Shown here piece by piece: positions 1 to 8,914 of a DNA stretch of 64,000 nt (position 1 is its first letter; each line of letters starts with the position of its first letter). This DNA is from Brevibacillus dissolubilis (GTDB lineage Bacteria > Bacillota > Bacilli > Brevibacillales > Brevibacillaceae). The notes under the pieces are model-generated. The model saw nothing but the letters and a program-made list of their open reading frames with translations. It was not told the DNA's origin and made no database searches. The stretch spans positions 744,001 to 808,000 of the forward strand of contig NZ_VCNA01000002.1 of the NCBI RefSeq assembly GCF_006170445.1. Direction: 5' to 3'. A program made the position numbers and the translations under genes.

Positions 1-781
1 ATTGATTAATGTCAGATTGTTTATAACACATCCAATACACATTATATGGCAACGAACTCTCTAATCTCCGTTTTAATGAACTCATAATTACATCGTTTTC
101 CCAACCACTATAGCCGACGACTATTGGAGACCTCCTGTAGAGAAGTGATTCAACAAAAAAGGACATAGTTTTATTACTCTGTAATTTTTTCTCTGCACGC
201 TGAACAATCTCTCCCTTTAAATTACAGCAATCATAAAACCAATATGTTCCATGAACATGGACTATTTGTATGTCTTCACTTTCTGTATTAATTTTTTCAA
301 CCGTATGAGGGTGATCCGATACAACATGACTAATTCCAAATTCATTAAGGGCTCTTGATAAAAAATCATCAAAGTTGGGTGTGATAACTAAATTTGTTAC
401 AACTTTTTCAGATAACAAATGTGCCAGCTTAAAATTAGCAGTAGAAATAGGCTTTCCTATTATTAGATCTTTTAAGTATTTTTGTCTTTGGTATCTATTC
501 GGATAAGCTAACTCAAACCAATCTGAATATGAATCCTCTGTAGACTTATCATCTGGTTCTTTAGTCTTATCAACCCGCCCCAAATGCCTTGCTTTTTCTT
601 TACAATGATTGATAATATCTTTTGCCAATGGCGTAGATGGAACTGATATGCCAGCCCCAACCAGAAAAAAAAAGGGGGATTTTTCACCACTTCCAGTATC
701 AATACAAGCTTGATAAATTTGGTTAATCGCAACGTCTAATTCAATACATTTTGCTAAATCGGTCTTTTCATTTTTACTCAC
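1..781 (-). CDS. SIR2-family (NADase-type) protein, N-terminal part, runs off the left edge
   Basis: An uninterrupted frame of 260 codons opens at a GTG (779-781) behind an AGGTGAT ribosome-binding site and continues past base 1, so the C-terminus is not seen. The translation carries the SIR2 Rossmann hallmarks: VGAGIS (41-46) after a hydrophobic strand, TPNFDDF (134-140, equivalent to the TxNxD motif), HVHGTY (175-180, candidate catalytic His) and VGYSGWENDV (222-231). The wording matches the SIR2_2-type NADases of bacterial defence systems (ThsA and DSR-like) better than true deacetylase sirtuins, and I see no Cys4 zinc ribbon in this part. By family knowledge it would hydrolyse NAD+ on phage sensing. 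The sensor half, often repeats, would lie beyond the edge. The surroundings are AT-rich, which suggests acquisition by transfer. Family is fairly sure; the defence role is inferred. Confidence 0.8.
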   Translation of the reverse strand, partial: MSKNEKTDLAKCIELDVAINQIYQACIDTGSGEKSPFFFLVGAGISVPSTPLAKDIINHCKEKARHLGRVDKTKEPDDKSTEDSYSDWFELAYPNRYQRQKYLKDLIIGKPISTANFKLAHLLSEKVVTNLVITPNFDDFLSRALNEFGISHVVSDHPHTVEKINTESEDIQIVHVHGTYWFYDCCNLKGEIVQRAEKKLQSNKTMSFFVESLLYRRSPIVVGYSGWENDVIMSSLKRRLESSLPYNVYWMCYKQSDINQ

Positions 782-814
782 AAGATCACCTCATAGTAAC
801 TACTGATTATGACT

Positions 815-820
815 ATTATA
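815..820 (-). promoter_or_regulatory. Possible -10 element (TATAAT) for the SIR2-family gene
   Basis: A perfect TATAAT lies about 34 bases upstream of the GTG start on the minus strand. No convincing -35 hexamer is found at 16-18 bases spacing (TACCAT at 18 is poor), so the promoter is weak or needs an activator. Confidence 0.35.
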
Positions 821-1061
821 CTGTTATCCTAGAAGAAAATGGTAGAGCGTTTGTTGTTATTCGATAAAAAGTGTATTCTCATATTCAGTTAAAAACCATA
901 ATTACATACCATGGAGTTGCATTGCGAACTTGAAGTACTAAATAAATATAGATAGTTCCACTCTTCCCCTCCTCCATCCGTCCAATCCCCTCACCCCTCC
1001 CCTACATACTCTGTAAAGTACTACGCAACCAAACCGAAAACCAATCAGGAGGGGATTGTAC
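821..1061. other. AT-rich intergenic region between the SIR2 gene and a small ORF
   Basis: I see no reading frame, repeat boundary, integrase site or tRNA remnant here. Composition changes from AT-rich to the mixed composition of the rest of the window around 960. The last 15 bases carry the AGGAGGGG ribosome-binding site of the next reading frame. Confidence 0.5.
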
Positions 1062-1250
1062 ATGTCTCAATTCGAAGACAAAGTGTTTGAAGCCGCTAAG
1101 GCCAGCATGAAAAAGGTGAATGTTCCATCTGGATTAAAACCAGAGCCGTTCATCCGTGAAGACGGTGTGCTGTATAGCATGTGGCGCGGTGAGTCGAAAG
1201 CAGACGGCTCCAAAGACGTGTACTACCGCGAGATATACCGTCAGTCTTAA
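1062..1250 (+). CDS. Small hypothetical protein, 62 aa
   Basis: The ATG at 1062 is preceded by AGGAGGGG at 1047-1054 with good spacing. A TTG six bases earlier lies too close to that site. The product is 62 residues, hydrophilic and lysine-rich, with one Trp and no Cys, and it has no signal peptide, membrane segment or recognisable motif. It is the only + strand gene between the SIR2 gene and dapA, and it converges with dapA on a shared terminator. I do not recognise the family. The strong ribosome-binding site and clean stop argue that it is real, but no function can be given. Confidence 0.55.
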   Translation: MSQFEDKVFEAAKASMKKVNVPSGLKPEPFIREDGVLYSMWRGESKADGSKDVYYREIYRQS

Positions 1251-1473
1251 CTGATCGGTATCGGGTAAGGTAAGGAACAACAAAGCGCTGTATGTACGCT
1301 CCGTAGTGCCTGGTCAGGCATCTCTGCGATAGTTTGCGAACGCAAAGGAAATGTAGGGCGGGGGCGATCATTGCTCCGTCCTCTTTTCTTTTTAGCTGCA
1401 ATCTGGTTCCATTCGTTGTTCCGTGCATCCAACAACCACTTACACCGCTTGCCAAACTTCCCCTAGAAAACGC
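1251..1473. other. Intergenic region between the small ORF and the dapA terminator
   Basis: The only structure I see is a perfect 6-bp hairpin (TGCCTG, GT loop, CAGGCA, 1307-1320) without a T tract. The overlapping frames on both strands lack ribosome-binding sites and look spurious. Confidence 0.4.
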
Positions 1474-1506
1474 AAAAAAGAGCCTGTCATTATAACAGAC
1501 TCTTTT
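1474..1506. terminator. Bidirectional terminator between dapA and the 62-aa ORF
   Basis: AAAAGAG and (C)CTGT pair with ACAG(A) and CTCTTTT around a CATTATA loop. The minus-strand transcript ends in a T6 run, so it should end the dipicolinate/lysine operon about 100 bases after dapA. On the + strand the T4 tail is weaker. Confidence 0.75.
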
Positions 1507-1604
1507 CCATATACGATTACATCTTTTAAGGTACGTATGCTTCTTATCCGTACCTACTGCTTAATCAAAGAGAAAAGCAATACGGCAGGATTCCCCCACC
1601 ATAC

Positions 1605-2477
1605 TTATCCCAACAGGGAGTATACAAACGCCTTCTCTTCATCATTCAGCTCAACCAATGGCAGACGTACACCGCCAACATCCACGCCCATTTTGTTAAG
1701 CGCAGCTTTGACAGGTGTCGGAGATGGATACTTAAACATCCCTTCAAATACCGGTACGAGCTTGCGGTGGATATCCGCTGCTTTGCGTACTTCGCCGTTG
1801 AAGAAAGCGTTTACCATCTCTGTCATTTCTTTCCCAATCACGTGGCTGGTTACAGAGACGACACCAGCACCGCCGATTGCGAGGATTGGCAGAGTGAGGC
1901 CATCGTCGCCGGAGTATACTTCGAAGCCTTCTGGGGCGTGCTCGATGATCTGGGAGATCTGTGTGAGGTTGCCGGAAGCTTCTTTGGTGCAGACCACGTT
2001 CGGGAGCTCTGCGAGGCGCAGAGTGGTCTCAGCGGTCATGTTGACGACGCTGCGGCCTGGTACGTTGTAGAGCATGACCGGCAGCATAGTGGACTCCGCT
2101 ACCGCCTTAAAGTGTTGATACAGACCTTCTTGAGAGGTCTTGCTGTAATACGGGGAGACGATCATGATCGCGTCTACACCTGTCTGGGATGCAGCTTGCG
2201 TGAACTCGATCGTCTGCTGGGTGTTGTTGCTGCCTGTACCTGCGACGACTTTGGCACGACCGCCGACGTATTGAGCGACGTGGCGGAAGAGCTTCAGCTT
2301 TTCTTCGCCAGTGAGGGTAGGCGATTCACCCGTGGTCCCGCTGACCACGAGTGATTCGCTTCCGGTTTCGAGGAGATGATCGATAAGTCGCTCTGTTTTA
2401 TCGAAATCGATCTCCAATTGATCGTTAAACGGTGTAACCATAGCTGTTGATAAACGTCCGAACATTGCCACTGCCAA
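1605..2477 (-). CDS. dapA: 4-hydroxy-tetrahydrodipicolinate synthase
   Basis: Condenses pyruvate with aspartate-4-semialdehyde, the first committed step to diaminopimelate, lysine and dipicolinate. It is a TIM-barrel class I aldolase of 290 residues, the usual length. Visible are GTTGE (47-51, substrate site), the proton-relay Tyr in LYNVPGR (Y137) and the Schiff-base lysine in TKEASG (K165). The start is uncertain: TTG at 2477, GTG at 2471 and ATG at 2465 all follow GGAAAGGAA, and the first two have the better spacing. It is the last gene of spoVFA-spoVFB-asd-dapG-dapA and is followed by a terminator. Its neighbours tie it to dipicolinate supply for the spore as well as cell-wall DAP. Confidence 0.97.
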   Translation of the reverse strand: MAVAMFGRLSTAMVTPFNDQLEIDFDKTERLIDHLLETGSESLVVSGTTGESPTLTGEEKLKLFRHVAQYVGGRAKVVAGTGSNNTQQTIEFTQAASQTGVDAIMIVSPYYSKTSQEGLYQHFKAVAESTMLPVMLYNVPGRSVVNMTAETTLRLAELPNVVCTKEASGNLTQISQIIEHAPEGFEVYSGDDGLTLPILAIGGAGVVSVTSHVIGKEMTEMVNAFFNGEVRKAADIHRKLVPVFEGMFKYPSPTPVKAALNKMGVDVGGVRLPLVELNDEEKAFVYSLLG

Positions 2478-2524
2478 TCATTCCTTTCCATACAGTTGAC
2501 CCTGATTCCTGCTGTCTTTCAGTA

Positions 2525-3748
2525 TTACCTTGTGAGATGGAGTGCAAACTGCTGGTGGAGGGCACGAACGGCATTCACCATATCTTTTGCATGCACCAAT
2601 ACCCAAATCGTCGTGTGCGAGTCAGCAGACTGGAGAATCTGAATATCCTGACTCGTCAAAGCTTCCACGATTTGCGCCATGACGCCTGGTACACCAGCGA
2701 TACCTGCACCAATCACAGATACTTTTGCACAATGGGGCAGTAGTTGTGGTTCGTATTCCATATCAGTCAGGATCTTGGCTGCCTTTTGCGCCATGTGGTC
2801 ATGAACTGTATATGCGACGCCGAGTGGATTCACATTGATAAAATCAACCGAGATTCCGTTGTTGGCCATTGCTTTGAATACTTGCAACTGTGTGTCATAT
2901 TGCCCTTCTTTGGCAAATACTTTAATTTGCGTAATGTTTGGCACATGCGCGATCCCCATGACCAGTCGGTCGCGGACAGCGTCCATGACCTTGCCTGCTT
3001 CGTGCAGACTGGTCACAAGCGTGCCTGGCTCCTCGGTAAAGGTGGATCTGACACGGATCGGGACATTCCCCTGCATGGCAATCTCCACGGCGCGGGGATG
3101 GATCACCTTGGCTCCCAGATGCGCCATATTGCAAATTTCGGTATAGGTAACCGTAGACAGCGGTTGTGCTTCTTCTACAATGCGGGGATCGGCGGTCATA
3201 ATGCCGTCTACGTCGGTAAAAATATCGACGATCTCCGCTTGTAAGGCCACACCAAGCGCAGTAGCAGAGGTGTCACTGCCGCCGCGTCCCAATGTGGTAA
3301 TCTCCCAGTTATCGGTACGGCCTTGAAAACCGGGAACGATGACGACACGCCCTTGGGACAGCTCTTCTTTGATACGAGACGGATCGATGTGTTGGATCTG
3401 TGCGTTATTGAAATCGTCGGTAGTCACGATGTTGGCCTGACCACCTGTAAGTATAGTCGATTCGATGCCTTCCGCACCGAGCATGCTCGACATCACGCAG
3501 GCTGAGATTATCTCGCCTGTGTGAAGGAGCATGTCGTGTTCGCGGGGGTTTAGCGCATCGCCGTTTTGTTTGATCAGTTGCAGAAGCGTGTCAGTCGCAT
3601 AAGGGTCACCTTTGCGCCCCATGGCGGAAACGACGACAACGAGGGCGTACCCTTCGGCAAGTGCCTTTTTGATATGTGTGATTGCCCTCATTCGGCAATC
3701 TTCTGTGGTGAGAGATGAGCCGCCGAACTTCTGAACAAGTATCTTCAT
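2525..3748 (-). CDS. dapG: Aspartate kinase (DapG type)
   Basis: Phosphorylates aspartate to aspartyl-4-phosphate, the entry to the DAP/lysine/dipicolinate branch. The kinase signature KFGGSS is at residues 7-12, followed by an amino-acid kinase domain to about 250 and two ACT regulatory domains in the C-terminal third. Length (407 aa) matches the single-chain Bacillus enzyme. The ATG at 3748 is preceded by TAGGAGAG. It lies 12 bases after asd and 47 before dapA. In B. subtilis the enzyme at this locus is feedback-inhibited by meso-DAP; the same control is expected here but cannot be read from sequence. Confidence 0.95.
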   Translation of the reverse strand: MKILVQKFGGSSLTTEDCRMRAITHIKKALAEGYALVVVVSAMGRKGDPYATDTLLQLIKQNGDALNPREHDMLLHTGEIISACVMSSMLGAEGIESTILTGGQANIVTTDDFNNAQIQHIDPSRIKEELSQGRVVIVPGFQGRTDNWEITTLGRGGSDTSATALGVALQAEIVDIFTDVDGIMTADPRIVEEAQPLSTVTYTEICNMAHLGAKVIHPRAVEIAMQGNVPIRVRSTFTEEPGTLVTSLHEAGKVMDAVRDRLVMGIAHVPNITQIKVFAKEGQYDTQLQVFKAMANNGISVDFINVNPLGVAYTVHDHMAQKAAKILTDMEYEPQLLPHCAKVSVIGAGIAGVPGVMAQIVEALTSQDIQILQSADSHTTIWVLVHAKDMVNAVRALHQQFALHLTR

Positions 3749-3760
3749 GGTACTTCTCTC

Positions 3761-4801
3761 CTATTGGTTGGCCTTGATGAGTTCCTCCGCGATTTGCACT
3801 GTGTTCCAAGCCGCACCTTTGAGAAGGTTGTCGGAGACGATCCACATATGGAGGCCGCGTGGGTGTGTCAGGTCGCGGCGCACACGTCCGACGAAGACAT
3901 CAAGTTTGCCTACGCAATCAGCCGCAAGCGGGTATTTTTGTTCATCGAGGTTGTCGACGAGCACAATGCCCGGTGCATTTGCGATCAGAGACTTCACTTC
4001 ATCGAGATCGTAGTCTTCTTTGAGCTCCACATAAACGGATTCGCTGTGACCGCTCATGACAGGGATGCGGACGCAGGTTGCTGCTACTTGGATGGACTCG
4101 TCACCCATGATTTTTTTGGTCTCGTTGACCATTTTCATTTCTTCAAATGTAAAGCCATTGTCAGTAAACACATCGATTTGTGGAATCGCGTTGAAGGCGA
4201 TTGGATAGTGAACCGGGAGTTTACCTACTGGCAGGATATTCGCTTGTGGCTCTTTACCGTCGAGGATGTCACGGGTCTGGTCAACCAGTTCGTTGATCGC
4301 AGATTGACCTGCTCCAGATACAGCCTGATAGGTAGATACGATGATACGGTCGATACCGTAACGGTCGTACAGAGGTTTCAAAGCGGCAACCATCTGAATG
4401 GTCGAGCAGTTTGGGTTCGCAATAATCCCTTTATGCTGATGAGCAGCATCCATGTTGACTTCAGGTACAACGAGTGGCACGCCTTCTTCCATGCGGAACG
4501 CACTGGTGTTGTCGATACATACAGCACCGCGTTTGGCCGCTTCTGGTGCCAATTGCTTGGAGATCGCGCCGCCTGCGCTGAACAGGGCGTAGTGGATGCC
4601 TTCAAAGCTTTCTGGTTTCGCTTCTTCGATCACAACTTCCTGGCCATTAAACGTAACGGTTTTCCCTGCGGAACGGCCGGAAGCGAGCAGTTTCAATTGG
4701 GCAATTGGGAAGTTACGCTCCTCCAACAAACGAATGATTTGCTGTCCTACTGCTCCTGTCGCACCAACTACGGCGACATTTACCTTCATCTGGTTCTCCA
4801 T
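3761..4801 (-). CDS. asd: Aspartate-semialdehyde dehydrogenase
   Basis: Reduces aspartyl-4-phosphate to the semialdehyde with NADPH. The N-terminal Rossmann motif GATGAVGQQ starts at residue 13, and the catalytic cysteine lies in NPNCSTIQ (C132). The 346-residue length is typical of the Gram-positive form. ATG at 4801 follows AGGAGGAGACG with ideal spacing; a second in-frame ATG four codons later is less well placed. It sits between spoVFB and dapG, so aspartate kinase, Asd and DapA are co-transcribed with dipicolinate synthase. Confidence 0.97.
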   Translation of the reverse strand: MENQMKVNVAVVGATGAVGQQIIRLLEERNFPIAQLKLLASGRSAGKTVTFNGQEVVIEEAKPESFEGIHYALFSAGGAISKQLAPEAAKRGAVCIDNTSAFRMEEGVPLVVPEVNMDAAHQHKGIIANPNCSTIQMVAALKPLYDRYGIDRIIVSTYQAVSGAGQSAINELVDQTRDILDGKEPQANILPVGKLPVHYPIAFNAIPQIDVFTDNGFTFEEMKMVNETKKIMGDESIQVAATCVRIPVMSGHSESVYVELKEDYDLDEVKSLIANAPGIVLVDNLDEQKYPLAADCVGKLDVFVGRVRRDLTHPRGLHMWIVSDNLLKGAAWNTVQIAEELIKANQ

Positions 4802-4833
4802 CTTCGTCTCCTCCTAAAATCGTGCTTCTAGCG

Positions 4834-5430
4834 TTAGTAGTTAAATCGTTCAATCAGCACAGGTTGCAATTGACGCCCCTCGAGAGCCGCTTCAATGGTC
4901 TCCTGGATGAGGTCCATGCGCGCCACGAGTGAGTTGGGCTTTTTCACTGGATCATCCTGACCATATGGAACGAAGTAGATATTCTTAGTGGCCATCAGTT
5001 TTGCAATATTAGCTGCGTTTAATCCTAAACCATCATTAGTAGAAATAGCAAGTACCACGGGTCTCAAATTGCGCATTGTCGCTTTTGTCGCCATCAACAC
5101 GGCACTGTCTGTGATGGCATTGGCCAGGCGGCTGGTGGTATTCCCCGTGCAGGGGGCAATCACCATGACATCAAACAGCTTCGATGGGCCGAGGGGTTCT
5201 GCTTCCGGAATCGTCGAGATGATCTTCTCCCCGGTGATCTCCAGCAGCTGCTTCTGCCAGCCTTCCGATGTCCCAAAGCGCGTATCTGTCGTCATAATCG
5301 TATTCGTCACAACCGGAACCACCCGTGCGCCTGCATCGACGAGGCGCTGGATTTGCGGCATCGTCTCTTCAAAGGTGCAGTGTGAACCAGTCAACCCGAA
5401 TCCAATGGTTTTGCCTGTAAGATCGCTCAT
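4834..5430 (-). CDS. spoVFB: Dipicolinate synthase subunit B
   Basis: Flavoprotein-fold subunit that works with SpoVFA to oxidise the DapA product to dipicolinic acid, made in the mother cell and packed into the spore core. It has 198 residues, the expected length, with a Gly-rich FGLTGSHCTF start and an APCTGNTTSRLAN segment typical of the family. Its ATG overlaps the spoVFA stop by four bases, indicating translational coupling. Presence of both subunits marks a spore-forming organism. Confidence 0.95.
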   Translation of the reverse strand: MSDLTGKTIGFGLTGSHCTFEETMPQIQRLVDAGARVVPVVTNTIMTTDTRFGTSEGWQKQLLEITGEKIISTIPEAEPLGPSKLFDVMVIAPCTGNTTSRLANAITDSAVLMATKATMRNLRPVVLAISTNDGLGLNAANIAKLMATKNIYFVPYGQDDPVKKPNSLVARMDLIQETIEAALEGRQLQPVLIERFNY

Positions 5431-6326
5431 TTTGATTCCCCCTGGTTATTATTTTGGGCCGCAAGCAAACGGGACAGGGTGTTGGCGATGATCTGTCCTG
5501 CGGTCTTCGGTGCTACGATTCCAGGTAAGCCGGGAGCCAAGAGTGCCTTCATCCCCCGTCGTTCCGCATAGCGGAAGTCCGTACCGCCTGGCTTGGAGGC
5601 CAGATCGATGATCAGGGTGGATTGTGGCATCTGCGCGATGATTTCAGCAGTTATCACTAGATGCGGTATTGTGTTAAAAATCATGTCAACATTTGAAACG
5701 TTCTGCTTTAAGTCTTGAAGGTGGAAGGCCGTTAAGCCCATCTCGTGAATGCGAGCGATATGTTCCGGACTTCTCGCCCCTACTCTTACACGCGCTCCTA
5801 ATGCATGCAGGGCGCGTGCCATAGACATCCCCACACGACCCAGTCCGAGAACCATGCATTCGGAACCGTGAATCGTAATGTCGGTATTCTGAATCGCCAT
5901 CATCAATGCGCCTTCCACGGTCGGAATGGAATTGTAGATGGCTACATCATCCCGCTCCAGCAGTTCGACGAAAGGTACTCGTTGGTTCGTGAGCATTGAT
6001 TTGAGGTATGGTTTTGCGATTCCTGTATAAACGACGCACCCTTTTCGAAGGGAAGCGAAGTGCTCTTCTTCTAATTGGATTGGTTTTGAACAGAAGATGC
6101 TCTCAACAAAACCTCTGTCATCTGTACCGACGATGGGGAGGATCAGGGCGTTCACGTCCTTTAACGCTTCGCATGTCAAAGGTTTCTTCGTTGCCCCTGT
6201 AAAGCTGCTTTCGAGGTTATCGAAGCCAAACAGGGTAACGGTGGCGTCGAGCTGGATGCATTTTTTAATGACCTCCAACTGGCGCGCATCGCCTCCGACG
6301 AAGGCAACATGGATTCCCGTTAGCAT
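5427..6326 (-). CDS. spoVFA: Dipicolinate synthase subunit A
   Basis: NAD(P)-binding dehydrogenase subunit of dipicolinate synthase. The N-terminal part is a substrate-like domain, followed by a Rossmann nucleotide-binding motif, VLGLGRVGMSMA, near residue 160. Length is 299 aa, close to the B. subtilis protein. ATG at 6326 follows AAAGGGG. In B. subtilis this operon is read by sigma-K in the mother cell. I looked in the 117-base upstream gap and found no clear sigma-K -10/-35 pair, so control here is unproven. Confidence 0.95.
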   Translation of the reverse strand: MLTGIHVAFVGGDARQLEVIKKCIQLDATVTLFGFDNLESSFTGATKKPLTCEALKDVNALILPIVGTDDRGFVESIFCSKPIQLEEEHFASLRKGCVVYTGIAKPYLKSMLTNQRVPFVELLERDDVAIYNSIPTVEGALMMAIQNTDITIHGSECMVLGLGRVGMSMARALHALGARVRVGARSPEHIARIHEMGLTAFHLQDLKQNVSNVDMIFNTIPHLVITAEIIAQMPQSTLIIDLASKPGGTDFRYAERRGMKALLAPGLPGIVAPKTAGQIIANTLSRLLAAQNNNQGESK

Positions 6327-6443
6327 GCTGTGTTCCCCTTTCCAAACATTTTACTGCAAGCAAACCTCGAAACGCAAAGGTTTTTCCAATCATCATGACC
6401 TACCCACATCGTATTCGACGCCCCATCGTTCGGTGACACACGG

Positions 6444-6704
6444 CTATTTCAGTGTTGCCTCATTGTTTTGGCCGTTCAGCTCGACGATGATCATCTCCGG
6501 CCCAATTTTTACGATAGATGACCACGGGATGACGATATCATCTCTTCTCTTGCCGAAGCCAAAAAAAGAGCCTCCAGGCAGGATAATCGAGCGGATCTCC
6601 CCTGTCTGTGGATTGATTTCCATATCAGATTGTCCAATCTGACCGCGTCGCTCCCCATTATCAAGATCAATGATTTCTTTTCCGCTAAATTCACTCAGCC
6701 GCAT
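6444..6704 (-). CDS. ymxH: YlmC/YmxH-family PRC-barrel sporulation protein
   Basis: An 86-residue single PRC-barrel protein (MRLSEFSGKEIIDL start, then GQSDMEINPQTGEI and an IPWSSIVKIG strand). The start was set to ATG 6704 because AAGGAGGAC lies eight bases before it; the frame remains open upstream but without a site. In B. subtilis the homologue sits in the same place before spoVFA and has no firm biochemical function; the family is linked to sporulation. A chemoreceptor gene now separates it from dut and mlpA. Confidence 0.88.
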   Translation of the reverse strand: MRLSEFSGKEIIDLDNGERRGQIGQSDMEINPQTGEIRSIILPGGSFFGFGKRRDDIVIPWSSIVKIGPEMIIVELNGQNNEATLK

Positions 6705-6743
6705 CGGATCGTCCTCCTTAGTTGTACTCGCTATGATATACGC

Positions 6744-6772
6744 AAAAAAATCCGGGCTATGCCGGATTTTTT
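6744..6772 (-). terminator. Terminator of the chemoreceptor gene
   Basis: AAATCCGG, a short loop and CCGGATTT with A and T runs on either side form a compact hairpin directly after the stop codon of the chemoreceptor. It is symmetric enough to work on both strands, and it separates that gene from ymxH. Confidence 0.8.
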
Positions 6773-6774
6773 CA

Positions 6775-8775
6775 TTAAGAGAGCGTGAAGCGGGCTGTCG
6801 CTTCCTGAAGCTTTTGAGAGAGTTCGGACAGATACGCAGCAGATTGTTGAACGTTTTGCAGCGCACGCATCTGATCCTCAGTAGAAGCCGTTACTTCTTC
6901 GGCTGCTGCGGCTGCTTCCTGAGATACAGCGGAGATGTGCTGGATCGCAAGGAGAGCACCATCTTTGGCATGGCTGACGAAATCGACTTCACGGGTGAAG
7001 ACAGAGACTTGCTCGACGATCTCTTGGATGGTGTCCTTGATATCGGCAAAAGCCTTTTCTGTGTCTTCTACCGAAACGTACTGAGTCTCTGCGATCGCGC
7101 GCCCTTTGGTCGACATCTCGCTTGCGGCACGGTCTGCTTCCTGCTGGATCGCCTCGATGCGGTGGCGGATATCTTCGGCGGCGCTGTTGGATTGGGCGGC
7201 AAGCTTCTGCACCTCACCTGCTACGACCGCGAAGCCTTTTCCGTGTTCACCTGCACGCGCCGCCTCAATCGCTGCGTTGAGGGCGAGCAGGCTTGTCTGG
7301 TTGGCGATATCGGTGATGACATTGATGATCACGCTGATTTCTTTGGCACGGGAGTCGAGCGAGTTGATTGCCTGACCGATCGATGCCATGACATCCATGT
7401 TCTCGTTGGTTTTTTGTTTGAGATTAGCGACTTGGCGCATCCCCTCCGTGTTGGCTTGGGTAACGCTTTGGCTCAGATCGCTCATTTTTTTGCTGGCTTC
7501 ATGGAAATGCTCGATGGCTTCAGCCAACTGATTCATCTTCTCATGCCCAACCTCTGACTGCTCGGCCTGATTGACTGAGCCTGCTGCCACTTGACCGATT
7601 GTCCGGGTCACTTCTTCGCTCGTATTGACCGCTTGATTGGAGGAGACGGAGAGTTGAGCCGCTGAGGAGGAGACATCCGTAGCCGTAACCACTACCTGTT
7701 GGATGAGACCGCTCATCTGATCGGTCATCTGATTGAAGTAATTACCCAGTTGGGCCACTTCATCTTTGCCTTTGACGGATGCTTTGACAGTCAGGTCACC
7801 AGAGGCGACACGTCCCATCAGCTTGGTCAGCTGTACGAGTGGGTTGGTGACTCGGGTGGCCCCGAAATAGCTGATCACGATAGAGGCAATCAGCGTGATA
7901 CCGAATACGAGCAGCACCAGATTGCGGATCTCGTAGAGTTTGGCATAGATCGCATCTGCTTCATAGGCAAAACCGATGATCCAATTCAGCCCGTCAATTT
8001 TATGATAGGCCAAAACCTTGTCCGCGTTGTCCAATTGGTACGAAACCATGCCTTCTTTTTCATTGGCATCATAAATTTGTTTGATAAAGTCGTACTTCTC
8101 ATTCAGGTTTTCACCAACCAACGTTGGGTGAACGAGTGCCACCCCTTTTGGATCCAACAAGAAGACATAGCCGCCAAAGCCTGCTTGAATATTTTTAAAA
8201 TCAGCCATTAAAGCGTCCAGACTGATGTCTGCACCAAGTACACCGGTTGGTTTTTGGGTAGCAGGGTCAATGACTGCTTTTGCTACGGTAATGATCATTT
8301 TTTTGCTGCCGTCTGCGGTGATGTATGGATCGGTCCAGATGGCTTCATCCGGATTTTCCAAGGCACGCTTGTACCACTCACGCTGGCGAGGATCAAAATC
8401 TGCTGGAAGGTCTGCCTTTGGCTCGGTAAACATCTTGCCGCTTTCCGTTCCTACATATAGCATCTCGGTGGAAGGATTGACGGTACGGTAGTCCTTGAAT
8501 TTGTTGTTGAGAAACTGCCAGTTGATCGCTTTTTCTTCAATCTTATAGGCATCATAGTTCAACGCCCAAAGCTTAACCCCTTTAGCATAGTTGTCCAGAT
8601 AGGTGATAACTGTGTTGCTGGTGGCTTGAAGATTGTCATTGGTTGAATCCATTACGTCACTTTCAATGAAGGTCTTCATTTCGTAGTAATATACAGAACC
8701 ACTGATGGAAAATGACAGTACCAGGATGATTGCAATATTTAGCAACATTTTGAAACGGATCGAAGTGAATTTCAC
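6775..8775 (-). CDS. Methyl-accepting chemotaxis protein with dCache sensor
   Basis: Transmembrane chemoreceptor of 666 residues. TM1 is at about 10-30. An extracellular double-Cache domain (about 35-275, with [20 protein letters not shown] typical of amino-acid sensing Cache domains) follows. Then come TM2 near 283-303, a HAMP domain and a cytoplasmic helical hairpin whose tip reads [18 protein letters not shown] and recruits CheA/CheW. GTG at 8775 follows GGGAGGGC. It has its own terminator, so it is a single-gene unit placed inside an otherwise conserved sporulation/DAP stretch. Ligand unknown. Confidence 0.93.
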   Translation of the reverse strand: MKFTSIRFKMLLNIAIILVLSFSISGSVYYYEMKTFIESDVMDSTNDNLQATSNTVITYLDNYAKGVKLWALNYDAYKIEEKAINWQFLNNKFKDYRTVNPSTEMLYVGTESGKMFTEPKADLPADFDPRQREWYKRALENPDEAIWTDPYITADGSKKMIITVAKAVIDPATQKPTGVLGADISLDALMADFKNIQAGFGGYVFLLDPKGVALVHPTLVGENLNEKYDFIKQIYDANEKEGMVSYQLDNADKVLAYHKIDGLNWIIGFAYEADAIYAKLYEIRNLVLLVFGITLIASIVISYFGATRVTNPLVQLTKLMGRVASGDLTVKASVKGKDEVAQLGNYFNQMTDQMSGLIQQVVVTATDVSSSAAQLSVSSNQAVNTSEEVTRTIGQVAAGSVNQAEQSEVGHEKMNQLAEAIEHFHEASKKMSDLSQSVTQANTEGMRQVANLKQKTNENMDVMASIGQAINSLDSRAKEISVIINVITDIANQTSLLALNAAIEAARAGEHGKGFAVVAGEVQKLAAQSNSAAEDIRHRIEAIQQEADRAASEMSTKGRAIAETQYVSVEDTEKAFADIKDTIQEIVEQVSVFTREVDFVSHAKDGALLAIQHISAVSQEAAAAAEEVTASTEDQMRALQNVQQSAAYLSELSQKLQEATARFTLS

Positions 8776-8870
8776 GGCGCCGTCGCCCTCCCTTTCTTGC
8801 TTGTATAACCATTACATTCCTCTGTTTTGATAGTATTAAACTTCTTTTTGTTTTGTAGTTTTTTACAGAA

Positions 8871-8912
8871 AAAAAGAGGGATTCTTCACAAGGAAGAATG
8901 TCCCTCTTTTTC
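8871..8912 (-). terminator. Terminator after dut
   Basis: AAAAAGAGGGA, TTCTTC, a short loop, GAAGAA and (TG)TCCCTCTTTTT make a long hairpin flanked by A and T runs, starting three bases after the dut stop codon. It ends the ylxY-mlpA-dut unit. Confidence 0.85.
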
Positions 8913-8914
8913 CA

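Noticed and set aside
508-732. 74-residue minus-strand frame rich in hydrophobic residues
   Set aside because: It is a shifted frame of the SIR2-family gene; the GTG-start frame covers all 260 codons with the motifs, and this one has no ribosome-binding site.
3764-4831. 355-codon + strand open frame
   Set aside because: Antisense shadow of asd, which has its catalytic cysteine and NADP motif in place.
6327-6443. Sigma-K promoter before spoVFA
   Set aside because: Expected from B. subtilis, but no AC-N16/17-CATANNNTA pattern of acceptable match was found in the gap.
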